A stretch of DNA of 64,000 bases, from NCBI RefSeq assembly GCF_958304185.1, contig NZ_OY284433.1, forward strand, positions 2,157,996 to 2,221,995, in the 5' to 3' direction. Origin of the DNA: an uncultured Erythrobacter sp. (GTDB lineage Bacteria > Pseudomonadota > Alphaproteobacteria > Sphingomonadales > Sphingomonadaceae). How positions within the stretch are numbered: position 1 is the stretch's first letter; the number at the start of each line of letters is the position of its first letter. Under the pieces are notes generated by a model that worked only from the letters and a program-made list of their open reading frames with translations, made no database searches and was not told the origin of the DNA. The position numbers and the translations under genes are program-made. Positions 34,210 to 43,538 of the stretch are shown piece by piece.

Positions 34210-37056
34210 CTAATGCGCCGCATCCCATGACAGGCCGGTGCCGATATCGACCCCGAGCGGCACCGTCAGCTCCACCGCGGGCAGTGCCGCTTCGGCCATC
34301 ACGCGGCGGATGATCGAGGTGGCAGCCTCGACCCGTTCCTCGGGCAGTTCGAACACCAGTTCGTCATGCACCTGTAGCAGCATCCGCACATCGCTCAGGC
34401 CTGCATCCGCCAGCGCAGGCAGCATCCGCGCCATCGCGCGCTTGATGATGTCGGCGCTGGTGCCTTGAATCGGAGCGTTGATCGCGGCGCGCTCCGACCC
34501 CTGCCGTTCGGCCTGGTTCTTGGAGTTGATCCGCGGAAACCACGTCTTGCGGCCGAACAGCGTCTCGGAATAGCCCTTGGCCCGCACGCTTTCGAGCGTT
34601 TCGTGGATGTAGCGCTGGATGCCGGGGAAGCGCTGGAAGTAGGTGTCGATCATCGCCTGCGCTTCTTCCGGCGGCACTTCCAGACGGCCCGCCAGACCCC
34701 AGCGCGAAATCCCGTAAAGTATTGCAAAATTGATGGTTTTCGCTCGCGCCCGGGTATCACGCGTGACTTCACCGAACATCTCGCGCGCGGTGCGGGCGTG
34801 GATGTCCTCACCTTGGGCAAAGGCGTCCTTCAGGCTGTCCACACCGGCCATATGCGCGGCGAGCCGCAGTTCGATCTGGGAGTAATCCGCCGCCAGCAGG
34901 ACATTGCCGGGTTCGGGCACGAAAGCCTCACGGATCTGTCGGCCAATGGCGGTGCGGATCGGGATGTTCTGCAAATTGGGATCGGTCGAGGACAAGCGCC
35001 CGGTCTGTGCGCCGACCAGGCTATAGCTGGTGTGAACCCGCCCGGTTGCCGGGTTGATCGCCTCCTGCAAGGCGTCGGTATAAGTCGACTTGAGCTTCGC
35101 CAGCTGGCGCCATTCCAGCACCTTGCGGGCAATCGGCGCGCCTTCGACTGCGAGCTTCTCCAGCACCGAAACGTCGGTCGAATATTGCCCGCTCTTGCCC
35201 TTCTTGCCGCCCTTGTGGCCGAGCTTGTCGAACAGGATGTCGCCCAGCTGCTTGGGGCTGCCGACGGTGAATTCCTGGCCCGCGAGCGCGTGAATCTCAC
35301 CCTCCAGCCGGCCGATTTCGATCGCGAATTCCTCCGACAGCTTGGCGAGCCGCGCGCGGTCGACCCGGATGCCTTCGCGCTCCATCGCTGCGACCACCGG
35401 GATCAGCGGGCGGTCGACCCGCTCGTAAACCCGGCTCCCGCCCTCCACCGCAAGGCGCGGCTTCAGGTGGCGGTAGAGCCGCAGAGTGACGTCCGCATCC
35501 TCGGCGGCATAAGCGGTGGCGCGGTCCAAGGGGACTTCGCCGAACAGGATCGCTTTCTTGCCCGTGCCGCACACGTCCTTGAACGGGATCGGGGTGTGGC
35601 CGAGGTGGCGCTGGCTAAGTTCGTCCATCCCGTGGCCACCGCCCATGCCTTCCTCACCGCGCCCGGCATCGAGCGCGAAGCTGATCACCATCGTATCGTC
35701 GATGGGCGCTACGGCGATGCCCACACGGGCGAGGATGTTGAGATCATACTTGCCGTTCTGGAACACCTTGAGGACAGATTCGTCCTCCAGCAGCGGTTTC
35801 AGCGCGGCGAGGGCTGCAGTTAGCGGCACCTGCTCGGGCTTTTGCGCGAACATGTCCGTCCCGCCGTGCGCCAGCGGGATGTAGCACGCATCATTGGGGC
35901 CGAGCGCGAGGCTGACGCCGACCAGCTCCGCGCGCATCGGATCGAGCGACGTGGTCTCGGTATCGACCGCCACCAGCCTCGCGGCGGTGGCGCGCGCGAC
36001 CCACGCTTCCAGGCGTTCGAGCGTCTGCACGGTTTCATAGGCGCTGTGATCAATCGGGGCCATTTCGGGGAGCGGCTGGCGGCTTCCCTCACCGCTCCCG
36101 TTCGCGCCCGCGGTCGTCGGCTTGGGCGGGTTCAGATCGGTGGTGCGTGACGGGCTGCCCGATCCCGCATCTAGCCGCCGCAGCAGCGAGGTGAAGCCGT
36201 GCTTTTCGAGGAACGCCGCCAGCGGTTCGGGCGGCACCGGCCCCAGGACCATTTCCTCGAGCGGCTGCGGCAGGTCGCAATCCTCTTTCAGCGTCACCAG
36301 CACCTTGCTGAGTTCCGCGTCGGCCCGCCCTTCGATCAGGCGCTCCTTGAGCTTGGAGGGTTTCATCGCAGGCGCCGAATCGAGCGCCGCTGTCAGCGAG
36401 CCATGCTCGGCAATCAGTTTCGAAGCGGTCTTCGGGCCGATCCCGTAGATCCCCGGCACATTGTCGACCGCATCGCCCATCAGCGCCAGCACATCGCCGA
36501 CCAGTTCTGGGCCGACGCCGAACTTCTCCTCGACCTCCTCCAGCCAGATGCGCTGGTTCTTCATCGTGTCGAGCATGTCGATCTTGGCAGGGCCAAACTC
36601 GGTGGCGACCTCGCCGATCAGCTGCATCAGATCCTTGTCGGAGCTGACGATGGTGACGTCCCAGCCGCGTTCCTGCGCGCGGCGGGCATAGGTGGCTATC
36701 AGATCGTCCGCCTCCAGCCCCGGCACTTCGATGCAGGGCAGGCTGAAGGCGCGCGTGGCGTCGCGGATTAGCGGGAATTGCGGGACAAGGTCCTCGGGCG
36801 GTTCGGGCCGGTTGGCCTTGTAATGTTCGTAGAGATCGTTGCGGAAGCTCACGCCGCTCGCATCCAAGATCACTGCAAGGTGCGTCGGCCCGTCCGCCGC
36901 GTCCAGATCGGCGGCCAGCTTCCACAGCATCGTGGTATAGCCATAGACCGCGCCGACCGGCGTGCCTTCCGGGTTCGTCAGCGGCGGCAACCGGTGATAG
37001 GCGCGGAAGATATAGGACGAGCCATCGACGAGATAGAGGTGGTGCTTTTCGGCCAT
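34210..37056 (-). CDS. polA: DNA polymerase I
   Basis: Repair and Okazaki-fragment polymerase. The 948-residue protein has all three domains: the 5'-3' exonuclease (HHLYLVDGSSYIFRAYHRLP; GDAVDNVPGIYGIG), the 3'-5' exonuclease with an intact DxE (LVAVDTETTSLDP), and the polymerase with LLAADYSQIELRLAAHMAG, the finger helix RARAKTINFAILYGIS and the catalytic LLQVHDELVFELP. The frame is open to 37116, but MAEKHHLYLVDGS at 37056 is the typical start. The 228 bp upstream of the gene hold nothing I can assign beyond promoters. Confidence 0.96.
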   Translation of the reverse strand: MAEKHHLYLVDGSSYIFRAYHRLPPLTNPEGTPVGAVYGYTTMLWKLAADLDAADGPTHLAVILDASGVSFRNDLYEHYKANRPEPPEDLVPQFPLIRDATRAFSLPCIEVPGLEADDLIATYARRAQERGWDVTIVSSDKDLMQLIGEVATEFGPAKIDMLDTMKNQRIWLEEVEEKFGVGPELVGDVLALMGDAVDNVPGIYGIGPKTASKLIAEHGSLTAALDSAPAMKPSKLKERLIEGRADAELSKVLVTLKEDCDLPQPLEEMVLGPVPPEPLAAFLEKHGFTSLLRRLDAGSGSPSRTTDLNPPKPTTAGANGSGEGSRQPLPEMAPIDHSAYETVQTLERLEAWVARATAARLVAVDTETTSLDPMRAELVGVSLALGPNDACYIPLAHGGTDMFAQKPEQVPLTAALAALKPLLEDESVLKVFQNGKYDLNILARVGIAVAPIDDTMVISFALDAGRGEEGMGGGHGMDELSQRHLGHTPIPFKDVCGTGKKAILFGEVPLDRATAYAAEDADVTLRLYRHLKPRLAVEGGSRVYERVDRPLIPVVAAMEREGIRVDRARLAKLSEEFAIEIGRLEGEIHALAGQEFTVGSPKQLGDILFDKLGHKGGKKGKSGQYSTDVSVLEKLAVEGAPIARKVLEWRQLAKLKSTYTDALQEAINPATGRVHTSYSLVGAQTGRLSSTDPNLQNIPIRTAIGRQIREAFVPEPGNVLLAADYSQIELRLAAHMAGVDSLKDAFAQGEDIHARTAREMFGEVTRDTRARAKTINFAILYGISRWGLAGRLEVPPEEAQAMIDTYFQRFPGIQRYIHETLESVRAKGYSETLFGRKTWFPRINSKNQAERQGSERAAINAPIQGTSADIIKRAMARMLPALADAGLSDVRMLLQVHDELVFELPEERVEAATSIIRRVMAEAALPAVELTVPLGVDIGTGLSWDAAH

Positions 37057-37284
37057 GCCGCTTGCTAGCACCCGCCGCGCGCCGCGGGTAGGGGTCTGGG
37101 AGAGACCCATGCGCATCTCAATTGTGGCAAAAATACGGCGGAATTGGGGCGGAGTGCCTTATTCCACCTTGTCGAGCCGGGCTTCCCTCCCTATCTTCTT
37201 TCTTGAACCGGACGAGAGAGAAACCGGTTTCGGCGCGCATTGCCCAGCATCGCGTTGCAATCGCAGAGATAAGGAATTCTAATC

Positions 37285-37572
37285 ATGCGCAAGATCATCC
37301 TCGCTGCCGCCATCGCTACTTCGGCCCTCGGTCTGGCCGCTTGCAGCGAATCCACCGAAACCGAAACCGATGAAGCCGTCGACGCGATGGCCGCCGACGC
37401 TGAAGCCGCTGGCGATGAAGTTGCCACCGACGTGACCACCGCTGCTGACGCGACGGCTGAAGACATCAACGCCGCCGCCGACGAAGCTGCCGATGAAGCT
37501 GTGAAGACCACCGACGAAATCGGTGAAGCTGCCGCGAACATCGCTGCCGAAGCCGAAGACGCCGCCGAGTAA
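37285..37572 (+). CDS. small acidic Ala-rich lipoprotein
   Basis: A 95-residue protein with a lipoprotein signal (LAAAIATSALGLAAC, lipobox LAAC). The mature part is made almost only of Ala, Glu, Asp, Thr and Val in a pattern that could form a continuous amphipathic helix or coiled coil (EAVDAMAADAEAAGDEVATD). I recognise no enzyme motif; small abundant surface lipoproteins of this composition are common in sphingomonads. It is convergent with the beta-lactamase-like gene, with a bidirectional terminator between. Confidence 0.78.
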   Translation: MRKIILAAAIATSALGLAACSESTETETDEAVDAMAADAEAAGDEVATDVTTAADATAEDINAAADEAADEAVKTTDEIGEAAANIAAEAEDAAE

Positions 37573-37613
37573 TCGGCCCGAGGCCCGGTGCCGCCCAAGC
37601 GGCACGGGCTACG

Positions 37614-37651
37614 AAAAAAGGGGCGGTGCCATCCGGCGCCGCCCCTTTTTG
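37614..37651. terminator. bidirectional intrinsic terminator
   Basis: A GGGGCGGTGCC/GGCGCCGCCCC stem (one G-T pair) with an ATCC loop is flanked by six A on the left and five T on the right. It serves the lipoprotein gene on the plus strand and the beta-lactamase-like gene on the minus strand. Confidence 0.85.
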
Positions 37652-37674
37652 CTGCCTATTGTCATGGCGAAGGC

Positions 37675-38706
37675 TCAGCCGCCGGTGGCGTAAGGCGCGT
37701 TCGCCCAATTCCGGGTCGGATTGGCCTGCGCGCGGACAGCGAAGCCATCGTAAAGCGCACGCGCAATTGCGGCGATGCGTTCTTCGCGGGCCTGCTTGGT
37801 GCCTTGTCCGGTGACATAGATCGCGACCGCTATCGTGCGGCCATCGGGACATTCGATGATGCCGATATCGCTTGAAGTGTTGTTGAGCGATCCGGTTTTG
37901 TGGCTCACCCGCGCTTCAAGCGGGATGTGCGCCGGGATGCGGCGCTTGCCAGTGACGGTGCGGCTCATCGCAGCGAGCAGTACCTGACGGCTTTGATCGG
38001 AAAGGAAATCGCCGCGATAAAGCCCGGACAGCAGTCGCACCATCGCGCGCGGGGTTGCGGCATCGCGGGTGTCGATGTGGACGGCGGGGTTGTACTCGCC
38101 GTCATCGCGCACCAGCGTGGCAATGTCGCGGTTGATCGAGAAGTTGGTGATCCCCTGCCGCCGGATCCAGTCATTCACCACTGCCGGGCCGCCGACGGCT
38201 GCCAGCAGCGCGTCAGTAGCCGGGTTGGACGAGCGGGTGATCATGATCTCGATCAGGTCAATCGCGGGCATATACTGGCCCGCGCGCACCGGGGCCTTGG
38301 TCGAGGAATACTTGGCCGAGGCGACCGGCATCATCAGCGGAAATTCGGACGTGAGCGTGTAGCGCCCCTTTTCGACCATTTCGAGGAAGGTGGCCGCAAT
38401 TGCGACCTTGCTGGTCGACGCCATCGGGAAGAGCTGATCGCCCAGCACCATCACTTCTTCGCCGGTGGCCAGGTCAACCGCGGCAACCCCTATACGACCC
38501 TGCGCCGGATCGGCGAGTTCGGCGATGCGCTGCTGCCAGTTACCGGCATAGAGCGCTTCGAAGCTGGGAGGCTGGCGGACTTCGGTGCCGAAGGTCGCCG
38601 CGAAGGTATCCTCAAGATCTTCCGGGCCTGCCGCAGCAGGGCTCGCAATCGCTGCAAGCGAGGCGGCAAGGCCGGTGAAGGCAGCGAAAAAGCGAGGGCG
38701 TGTCAT
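37675..38706 (-). CDS. class A beta-lactamase-like serine hydrolase
   Basis: A 343-residue secreted protein (signal peptide ending ASPAAAG) with the class A beta-lactamase/DD-peptidase fold. The nucleophile motif STSK is at residues 97-100, SSN (in TRSSNPATD) replaces SDN, and HKTGS is intact. The omega loop reads DDGEYNPAVH. If its Asn is aligned with Asn170, the position of the deacylating Glu166 holds Asp. This may lower beta-lactam turnover, so a cell-wall-related or weak lactamase activity is equally possible. The gene stands alone; the 260 bp before its start hold nothing I can name. Confidence 0.85.
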   Translation of the reverse strand: MTRPRFFAAFTGLAASLAAIASPAAAGPEDLEDTFAATFGTEVRQPPSFEALYAGNWQQRIAELADPAQGRIGVAAVDLATGEEVMVLGDQLFPMASTSKVAIAATFLEMVEKGRYTLTSEFPLMMPVASAKYSSTKAPVRAGQYMPAIDLIEIMITRSSNPATDALLAAVGGPAVVNDWIRRQGITNFSINRDIATLVRDDGEYNPAVHIDTRDAATPRAMVRLLSGLYRGDFLSDQSRQVLLAAMSRTVTGKRRIPAHIPLEARVSHKTGSLNNTSSDIGIIECPDGRTIAVAIYVTGQGTKQAREERIAAIARALYDGFAVRAQANPTRNWANAPYATGG

Positions 38707-38966
38707 GAGGACAAGCTACTCCAACAGGGTTTCTTGGGGCTTAACGATGCACTTATCCACGCCCGATTCGCCGCGGCAAGCACTCTTCTGGGCGCATGCG
38801 ACGAAAGGTGCGGCGCACGCGACAGAGCCGCCCGCTGTGACGTCATGCGACTGCTCGACTGGGGTTGGGAGTTCGTCGAAAGCCATCTTGCGCAGTGTCA
38901 CATGGGCTTGACTGGCCAGCGTAAGGCGGCAGTCTGCGGGTCAAGCACTTCTCCAAGGGGACAATC

Positions 38967-41249
38967 ATGATCGACACCGCTCACCGCAGCGCCGCGCGCG
39001 CTGCCTTTGCCGCTTTGCTGCTGTCCACCTCGGGCGTCGCCTACGCCCAGACCGTGCAGATCGTCCAACCGGGCGCGCCGGGGCAGGCCAGCAAGACGCT
39101 GACCGCCGATCAGGCGACCAAGCTGGCACAGGCGAGCTACACCGCTTCCGACGTCGCCTTCATGCAGCACATGATCGTCCACCATCAGCAGGCCGTCGAG
39201 ATGGCGGTGCTGGTGAAGGATCGCACCAACACCGCTGACCTGCTCTCGATCGCGGGCCGAATCGAATCGAGCCAGGCGGACGAGATTGCCTTCATGAAAG
39301 CCTGGCTGAGCGAGCGGGGCGAGCCGGCGGAAGACCCGATGATGCAGGGTCACGGCGAACATATGCACCACATGATGAAGGGCATGGCCTCGCCTGATCA
39401 GATGAAGGCGCTGGCTGCGGCCAAGGGGGTGGAGTTCGACCGCCAGTTCCTGACCCTGATGATCGCGCATCATGAAGGCGCGGTGGACATGGTCGAAAAG
39501 CTGCTCGACGAAGACGGCACGGCCGCTGACCCCGTGCTATACCAGTTCGTCGGCGATATCGACAGCGAGCAGACCACCGAAATCAAGCGGATGGACAAGC
39601 TGCTGGCCGGCCTGTCGGGCGATCCGCGCTCGGGTCTCGCCGCCGGGTTCGACAATGCGGGCGAGGCGATCCTGAACCTCACCAAGGTGGCGACTCTGCC
39701 CAAGCCCGCCGGGTTCTTCAACCCGGCCAACCCGGCCGATCTGCGCCCGCCGGTGCCGCCCAAGAAGGACAAGGACGAGGCGAAGGAGGAAGCCAAGCCC
39801 GAAGCCGCGCCTGCACCCGCCGTCGCCGCTGCTGACCCCGCCGCCGCCACTCCGGAGCGCGAGGAGGAAGATCTCACCGAATTCGCCGAGCGTTCCCCGC
39901 TGCTCGATTTCGCCAATACCGACATCGCTTTCTTCGACGATGTGATGGTGGCGGGCTCGTATCACGGGTTCAACATCTACAAGCTCGGCGCCGACGGTCT
40001 GCCTAACCTGATGAGCAGCGTCGTCTGCCCCGGCGGGCAGGGCGATGTCTCTGTGGTCGGCAACATCCTTGTGATGAGCGTCGAGCAGACCCGCGGGCGG
40101 GTCGATTGCGGGCTGGAAGGCGCGCCGGGTAAGGTCAACGAGGAACGCTTCCGCGGCCTGCGCATCTTCGACATCTCCGATCTCGCCCGTCCGGTGCAGG
40201 TCGGCGGGGTGCAGACCTGCCGCGGCAGCCACACCCACTCGATCGTCAGCGCCGATGCGACCCGGATCGTCGTCTATAACTCGGGCACCGCCGGCATCCG
40301 CGAGACCGAGGAGTTGGCGGGCTGCATCGGCGAGATTCCGGGCGACACCCGCACCGCGCTGTTCTCAATCGACGTGATCGAGATCCCGTTGGCCGATCCT
40401 TCCAAGTCGCGCATCGTCAAGAGCCCGCGCGTCTTTGCGGATGAGAAAACCGGCTCAATCGCGGGCCTGTGGACCGGCGGCGATCATGGCGACGGCACCC
40501 AGCGCACCGCGCCGACCGATCAGTGCCACGACATTACAGTCTTCCCGGCGCTGAAGATGGCGGCGGGCGCGTGCTCGGGCAACGGCCTGCTGTTCGACAT
40601 TGCCGACCCGCTCAACCCCAAGCGGATCGACGCGGTGACCGACACCACCTTTGCCTATTGGCACTCGGCCACCTTCAACAATGATGGCACTAAGGTGATC
40701 TTCACCGACGAATGGGGCGGCGGCGGGCGGCCGCGTTGCAAGGCCTCTGATCCCAAGACCTGGGGCGCCAACGCGATCTACGACATCGTCGACCGCAAGC
40801 TTGTGTTTCGCGCGCACTACAAGATGCCCGCTCCCCAGACCGACAAGGAAAACTGCGTCGCGCATAACGGCTCGATCGTTCCGGTGCCGGGTCGCGATCT
40901 GTTCGTGCAGGCCTGGTATCAGGGCGGCCTCAGCATCATGGACTTCACTGACAGCGCCACGCCTAAGGAAATCGCCTATTTCGACCGCGGGCCGATCGAT
41001 ATGAAGCAGATGGTGCTGGGCGGTTACTGGTCGGTCTACTGGTACAAGGGCCACATCTACGGCACCGAGATCACCCGCGGGATCGACGTCTTCACCCTGA
41101 AGCCGAGCGAGCACCTCACCGAAGCGGAAATCGCCGCCGCCGAGGCCGCGAAGTACGAAGACAACCGCTTCAATCCGCAGACCCAGACTCGTGTGACATG
41201 GGACAAGGGGGTGGTTGAGGCCGCCGAAGCCAGCCGCAGGGGCGGCTGA
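38967..41249 (+). CDS. secreted DUF305 and LVIVD-repeat fusion protein
   Basis: A 760-residue protein with a signal peptide (ending GVAYAQ). Two DUF305 half-domains follow (about residues 60-215), with the His/Met metal-type motifs FMQHMIVHHQQAVEMA and LTLMIAHHEGAVDM separated by HGEHMHHMMKGM. Next come a Pro/Lys/Glu/Ala linker (about 265-305) and then LVIVD-type beta-propeller repeats such as RGLRIFDISDLARPVQVGG, GNGLLFDIADPLNPKRID and GLSIMDFTDSATPKEIAYF. DUF305 proteins are linked to copper/metal handling in the periplasm; the fused propeller may bind partners or ligands. The gene is monocistronic. Confidence 0.88.
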   Translation: MIDTAHRSAARAAFAALLLSTSGVAYAQTVQIVQPGAPGQASKTLTADQATKLAQASYTASDVAFMQHMIVHHQQAVEMAVLVKDRTNTADLLSIAGRIESSQADEIAFMKAWLSERGEPAEDPMMQGHGEHMHHMMKGMASPDQMKALAAAKGVEFDRQFLTLMIAHHEGAVDMVEKLLDEDGTAADPVLYQFVGDIDSEQTTEIKRMDKLLAGLSGDPRSGLAAGFDNAGEAILNLTKVATLPKPAGFFNPANPADLRPPVPPKKDKDEAKEEAKPEAAPAPAVAAADPAAATPEREEEDLTEFAERSPLLDFANTDIAFFDDVMVAGSYHGFNIYKLGADGLPNLMSSVVCPGGQGDVSVVGNILVMSVEQTRGRVDCGLEGAPGKVNEERFRGLRIFDISDLARPVQVGGVQTCRGSHTHSIVSADATRIVVYNSGTAGIRETEELAGCIGEIPGDTRTALFSIDVIEIPLADPSKSRIVKSPRVFADEKTGSIAGLWTGGDHGDGTQRTAPTDQCHDITVFPALKMAAGACSGNGLLFDIADPLNPKRIDAVTDTTFAYWHSATFNNDGTKVIFTDEWGGGGRPRCKASDPKTWGANAIYDIVDRKLVFRAHYKMPAPQTDKENCVAHNGSIVPVPGRDLFVQAWYQGGLSIMDFTDSATPKEIAYFDRGPIDMKQMVLGGYWSVYWYKGHIYGTEITRGIDVFTLKPSEHLTEAEIAAAEAAKYEDNRFNPQTQTRVTWDKGVVEAAEASRRGG

Positions 41250-41686
41250 ACGGCGCGGGCGATTTGGTGGACGGCAGCTTTTCGGTCTTTGCGCCGGAAA
41301 GCCGCCGCTCGGGAAGTGACCCCATAGCCGTCAAGCGCATCTCTCCCTTTGCGGGAGAGATACGGAGACTTGGCAGCTTGCTGCCTAGCCGCAGTAGAGA
41401 GGGGGCAGGGCCGGAGCTTTGCTCCGGTCCCCTCTCGCGGGCCCTCTCCCGCAAGGGGAGAGGGCTAAGACTGCAATTCACCCACTCCCCGTCACTCCCG
41501 CACCAAACGCTGGCTCCCGAAAGCCGCCGCTGCATGGGCGGACCGTAGCGGCCTGCACCCCATCCCCCTTGCCTTTGCGCCCTGTCCCGCCTAAGCGCGC
41601 GCACTTCACTGACACGAATCAATCAGCCAGCCTGGCGACAAGGGCTGCCATGGCCGGTTCCGACGTGTCTCTATTAGGAGATGAAA
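41250..41686. other. 437-bp non-coding stretch upstream of rpmI
   Basis: No convincing coding frame. It contains a composite inverted-repeat element (41339-41466) and two copies of the 13-mer GAAAGCCGCCGCT (41297-41309 and 41519-41531) that flank it at a distance. The last about 100 bp presumably carry the rpmI promoter and leader; I see no infC gene here. Confidence 0.6.
41339..41466. repeat. composite palindromic element upstream of rpmI
   Basis: The ends CTCTCCCTTTGCGGGAGAG (41341-41359) and CTCTCCCGCAAGGGGAGAG (41444-41462) are inverted copies with one mismatch, and each folds as a hairpin. Two more hairpins lie inside: GGCAGC/GCTGCC (41372-41385) and CCGGAGC/GCTCCGG (41411-41427). It resembles mobile palindromic elements widespread in alphaproteobacteria. 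Confidence 0.7.
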
Positions 41687-41890
41687 ATGCCCAAGCTGAA
41701 GACCAAGAGCGGTGTGAAGAAGCGCTTCAAAATCACCGCCACCGGCAAGGTCAAGCACGGCGTCGCTGGCAAGCGTCACCGTCTGATCAGCCACAATGCG
41801 AAGTATATCCGCACCAACCGCGGCACCTCGGTTCTGTCGTCGCATGATACGCCGACGATCAAGAAGTGGGCGCCCTACGGGCTGGATTGA
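41687..41890 (+). CDS. rpmI: 50S ribosomal protein L35
   Basis: A 67-residue basic ribosomal protein, with [20 protein letters not shown] and [13 protein letters not shown], matching L35 throughout. An ATG at 41681 is in frame, but the TTAGGAG ribosome-binding site abuts it, so the ATG at 41687 with 6-nt spacing is the start. It is followed after 48 nt by rplT; a GCGGGC/GCCCGC hairpin lies in that gap. Confidence 0.97.
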   Translation: MPKLKTKSGVKKRFKITATGKVKHGVAGKRHRLISHNAKYIRTNRGTSVLSSHDTPTIKKWAPYGLD

Positions 41891-41938
41891 TGTGAGCGGG
41901 CTTTGGCCCGCGCGTCTGCAAGATAAGGATATACTGAT

Positions 41939-42298
41939 ATGACTCGCATCAAACGCGGTGTTACCACCCGCGCCAAGCACAAGCGGATCCTCGAGCAAGC
42001 CAAGGGCTATCGTGGTCGCCGCAAGAACACCATCCGCGTCGCCCGTCAGGCGGTCGAAAAGGCTGGCCAGTACGCTTACCGTGACCGCAAGGTTAAGAAG
42101 CGCACGTTCCGCGCCCTTTGGATCCAGCGCATCAACGCGGCTGTCCGCATGGAAGGCCTGACCTATTCGCAGTTCATGCACGGCATCAAGCTGGCGGGCA
42201 TCGAACTCGACCGCAAGGCGATGGCCGATCTCGCGATGAACGAAGGTGGCGCCTTCAAGTCCGTGATCGCTCAGGCGAAGGCGGCTTTGCCTGCATAA
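41939..42298 (+). CDS. rplT: 50S ribosomal protein L20
   Basis: A 119-residue 23S rRNA-binding assembly protein. Typical blocks are [40 protein letters not shown] and the C-terminal [20 protein letters not shown]. In an operon with rpmI and followed by an intrinsic terminator. L20 often autoregulates this operon in other bacteria; no such site is claimed here. Confidence 0.97.
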   Translation: MTRIKRGVTTRAKHKRILEQAKGYRGRRKNTIRVARQAVEKAGQYAYRDRKVKKRTFRALWIQRINAAVRMEGLTYSQFMHGIKLAGIELDRKAMADLAMNEGGAFKSVIAQAKAALPA

Positions 42299-42358
42299 AG
42301 CAGGCGGGGGCTGCTCTTCCGGCATAAGCGCCTCGCGGCTTCGGCCCGAACATCAGAT

Positions 42359-42394
42359 CAGGGGCGGGTTCCTTTGCGGAATCCGCCCCTTTCT
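42359..42394 (+). terminator. intrinsic terminator after rplT
   Basis: A CAGGGGCGG...CCGCCCC-type stem with a TTCC-TTTGC-GGAA apex is followed by TTTCTGTT, 61 nt after the rplT stop. It fits the end of the rpmI-rplT transcript. Confidence 0.75.
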
Positions 42395-42513
42395 GTTGCG
42401 CGGTGTGCGACCGTAGATTGTATGAATCCGCCATCGTTCTTGTAAAACCGCGCCACCTGCGGCTATCTGACGCGGTGGGGAATGGAGGATACCAGCACGC
42501 CGCGGGCGGGCAT

Positions 42514-43395
42514 ATGCCGCCGGTGGGCCAACGGCTGACAGCCGAATTCCGCGAACCGCCGGCGCAGTTCGCAGGGTGCTTTACGACCTTTTATCATCTG
42601 ACGCTTGATCTCCCCGAAGCGGACGCTGTGGTGACCGACTATCTCCAGCCCGAATGGGCCAATATCCGCTTTTTCTGCGGCACTGCGCCCGAGGCGGAGA
42701 TTGCCTCCCACAAAGTCAGCGGCGCGCCGTTCGTCGGCACCGGCCCGAGCACGTTGCCCTGCCGCTTCACGCTGGGGCCGGTGCGGATGTGGGGCGTCGG
42801 CTTCCTCCCGCTGGGCTGGTCGCGCTTCTTCGATGCCGATGCGAGCGATTGCGCCAATGTGATCTGTGACGGAGCAACGCACCCGGCCTTTGCCCATTTC
42901 GGCGCAATGACCGATGTCTTGTGCGATCCCGAAGCCACGCTTGACGAGCAGTTCCAAGCGCTGGTCACGGCGATGGAGCGCGCAATGCGGCCCAATCGGG
43001 AGGAGGCGCGCATTACCCGTGTCCACGCCGCGCTCGTGAACGGCGATCACGCATCGGTGCACGATCTCGCCGAGGCCTGCGCGATGAGTATCCGCACGCT
43101 CGAACGGGTGTGCACGCGCTATTTCGGCTTTGCGCCCAAGCTCTTGATGCGCCGCCAGCGGTTCATGCGCAGCTTGGCGACCTTCATGCTCCATCGCGGC
43201 CGTCCGTGGACCGAGGCGATGGACGCGCATTACCACGATCAGGCGCAATTCACGCGCGAATTCCACGAATTCATGACCATGAACCCGAGCGAATATGCGG
43301 CGCTGGATCACCCGATCCTGACCTCGTTCATGGAGGCGCGGGCGCGGGCGAGGGGCAGTGCGGCGCAGACCTTGGACCCGCCTGCGCCGCGGTGA
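42514..43395 (+). CDS. AraC-family transcriptional regulator
   Basis: A 293-residue regulator. The N-terminal domain (FREPPAQFAGCFTTFYHLTL onward) is ligand-binding in type. The C-terminal AraC HTH pair is at about residues 185-265, with VHDLAEACAMSIRTLERVCT, YFGFAPKLLMRRQRFMRSL and FTREFHEFMTMNPSEY. The frame extends to a GTG at 42403; the ATG at 42514 is chosen as the first plausible start, but the ribosome-binding site is poor and GTG 42475 is possible. No obvious target lies next to it; pheS starts 143 nt downstream on the same strand. Confidence 0.85.
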   Translation: MPPVGQRLTAEFREPPAQFAGCFTTFYHLTLDLPEADAVVTDYLQPEWANIRFFCGTAPEAEIASHKVSGAPFVGTGPSTLPCRFTLGPVRMWGVGFLPLGWSRFFDADASDCANVICDGATHPAFAHFGAMTDVLCDPEATLDEQFQALVTAMERAMRPNREEARITRVHAALVNGDHASVHDLAEACAMSIRTLERVCTRYFGFAPKLLMRRQRFMRSLATFMLHRGRPWTEAMDAHYHDQAQFTREFHEFMTMNPSEYAALDHPILTSFMEARARARGSAAQTLDPPAPR

Positions 43396-43538
43396 TTTGG
43401 CGCAGGTCTTCGACCGAGGCCCAGACGGCGGTGCTGAAATTGTCCTGCACCGCGATGAACAGACAGGTGCTTTGCAATGTGGGCGATTTGCCGCTAGCGG
43501 GCGGCGGCAAGTTTCCTGCGTGCAGATGACCCGAGGCC

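Noticed and set aside
38753-38761. TTATCCACG, a DnaA-box-like 9-mer
   Set aside because: A single copy, no cluster of boxes, no AT-rich unwinding region; not evidence of an origin.
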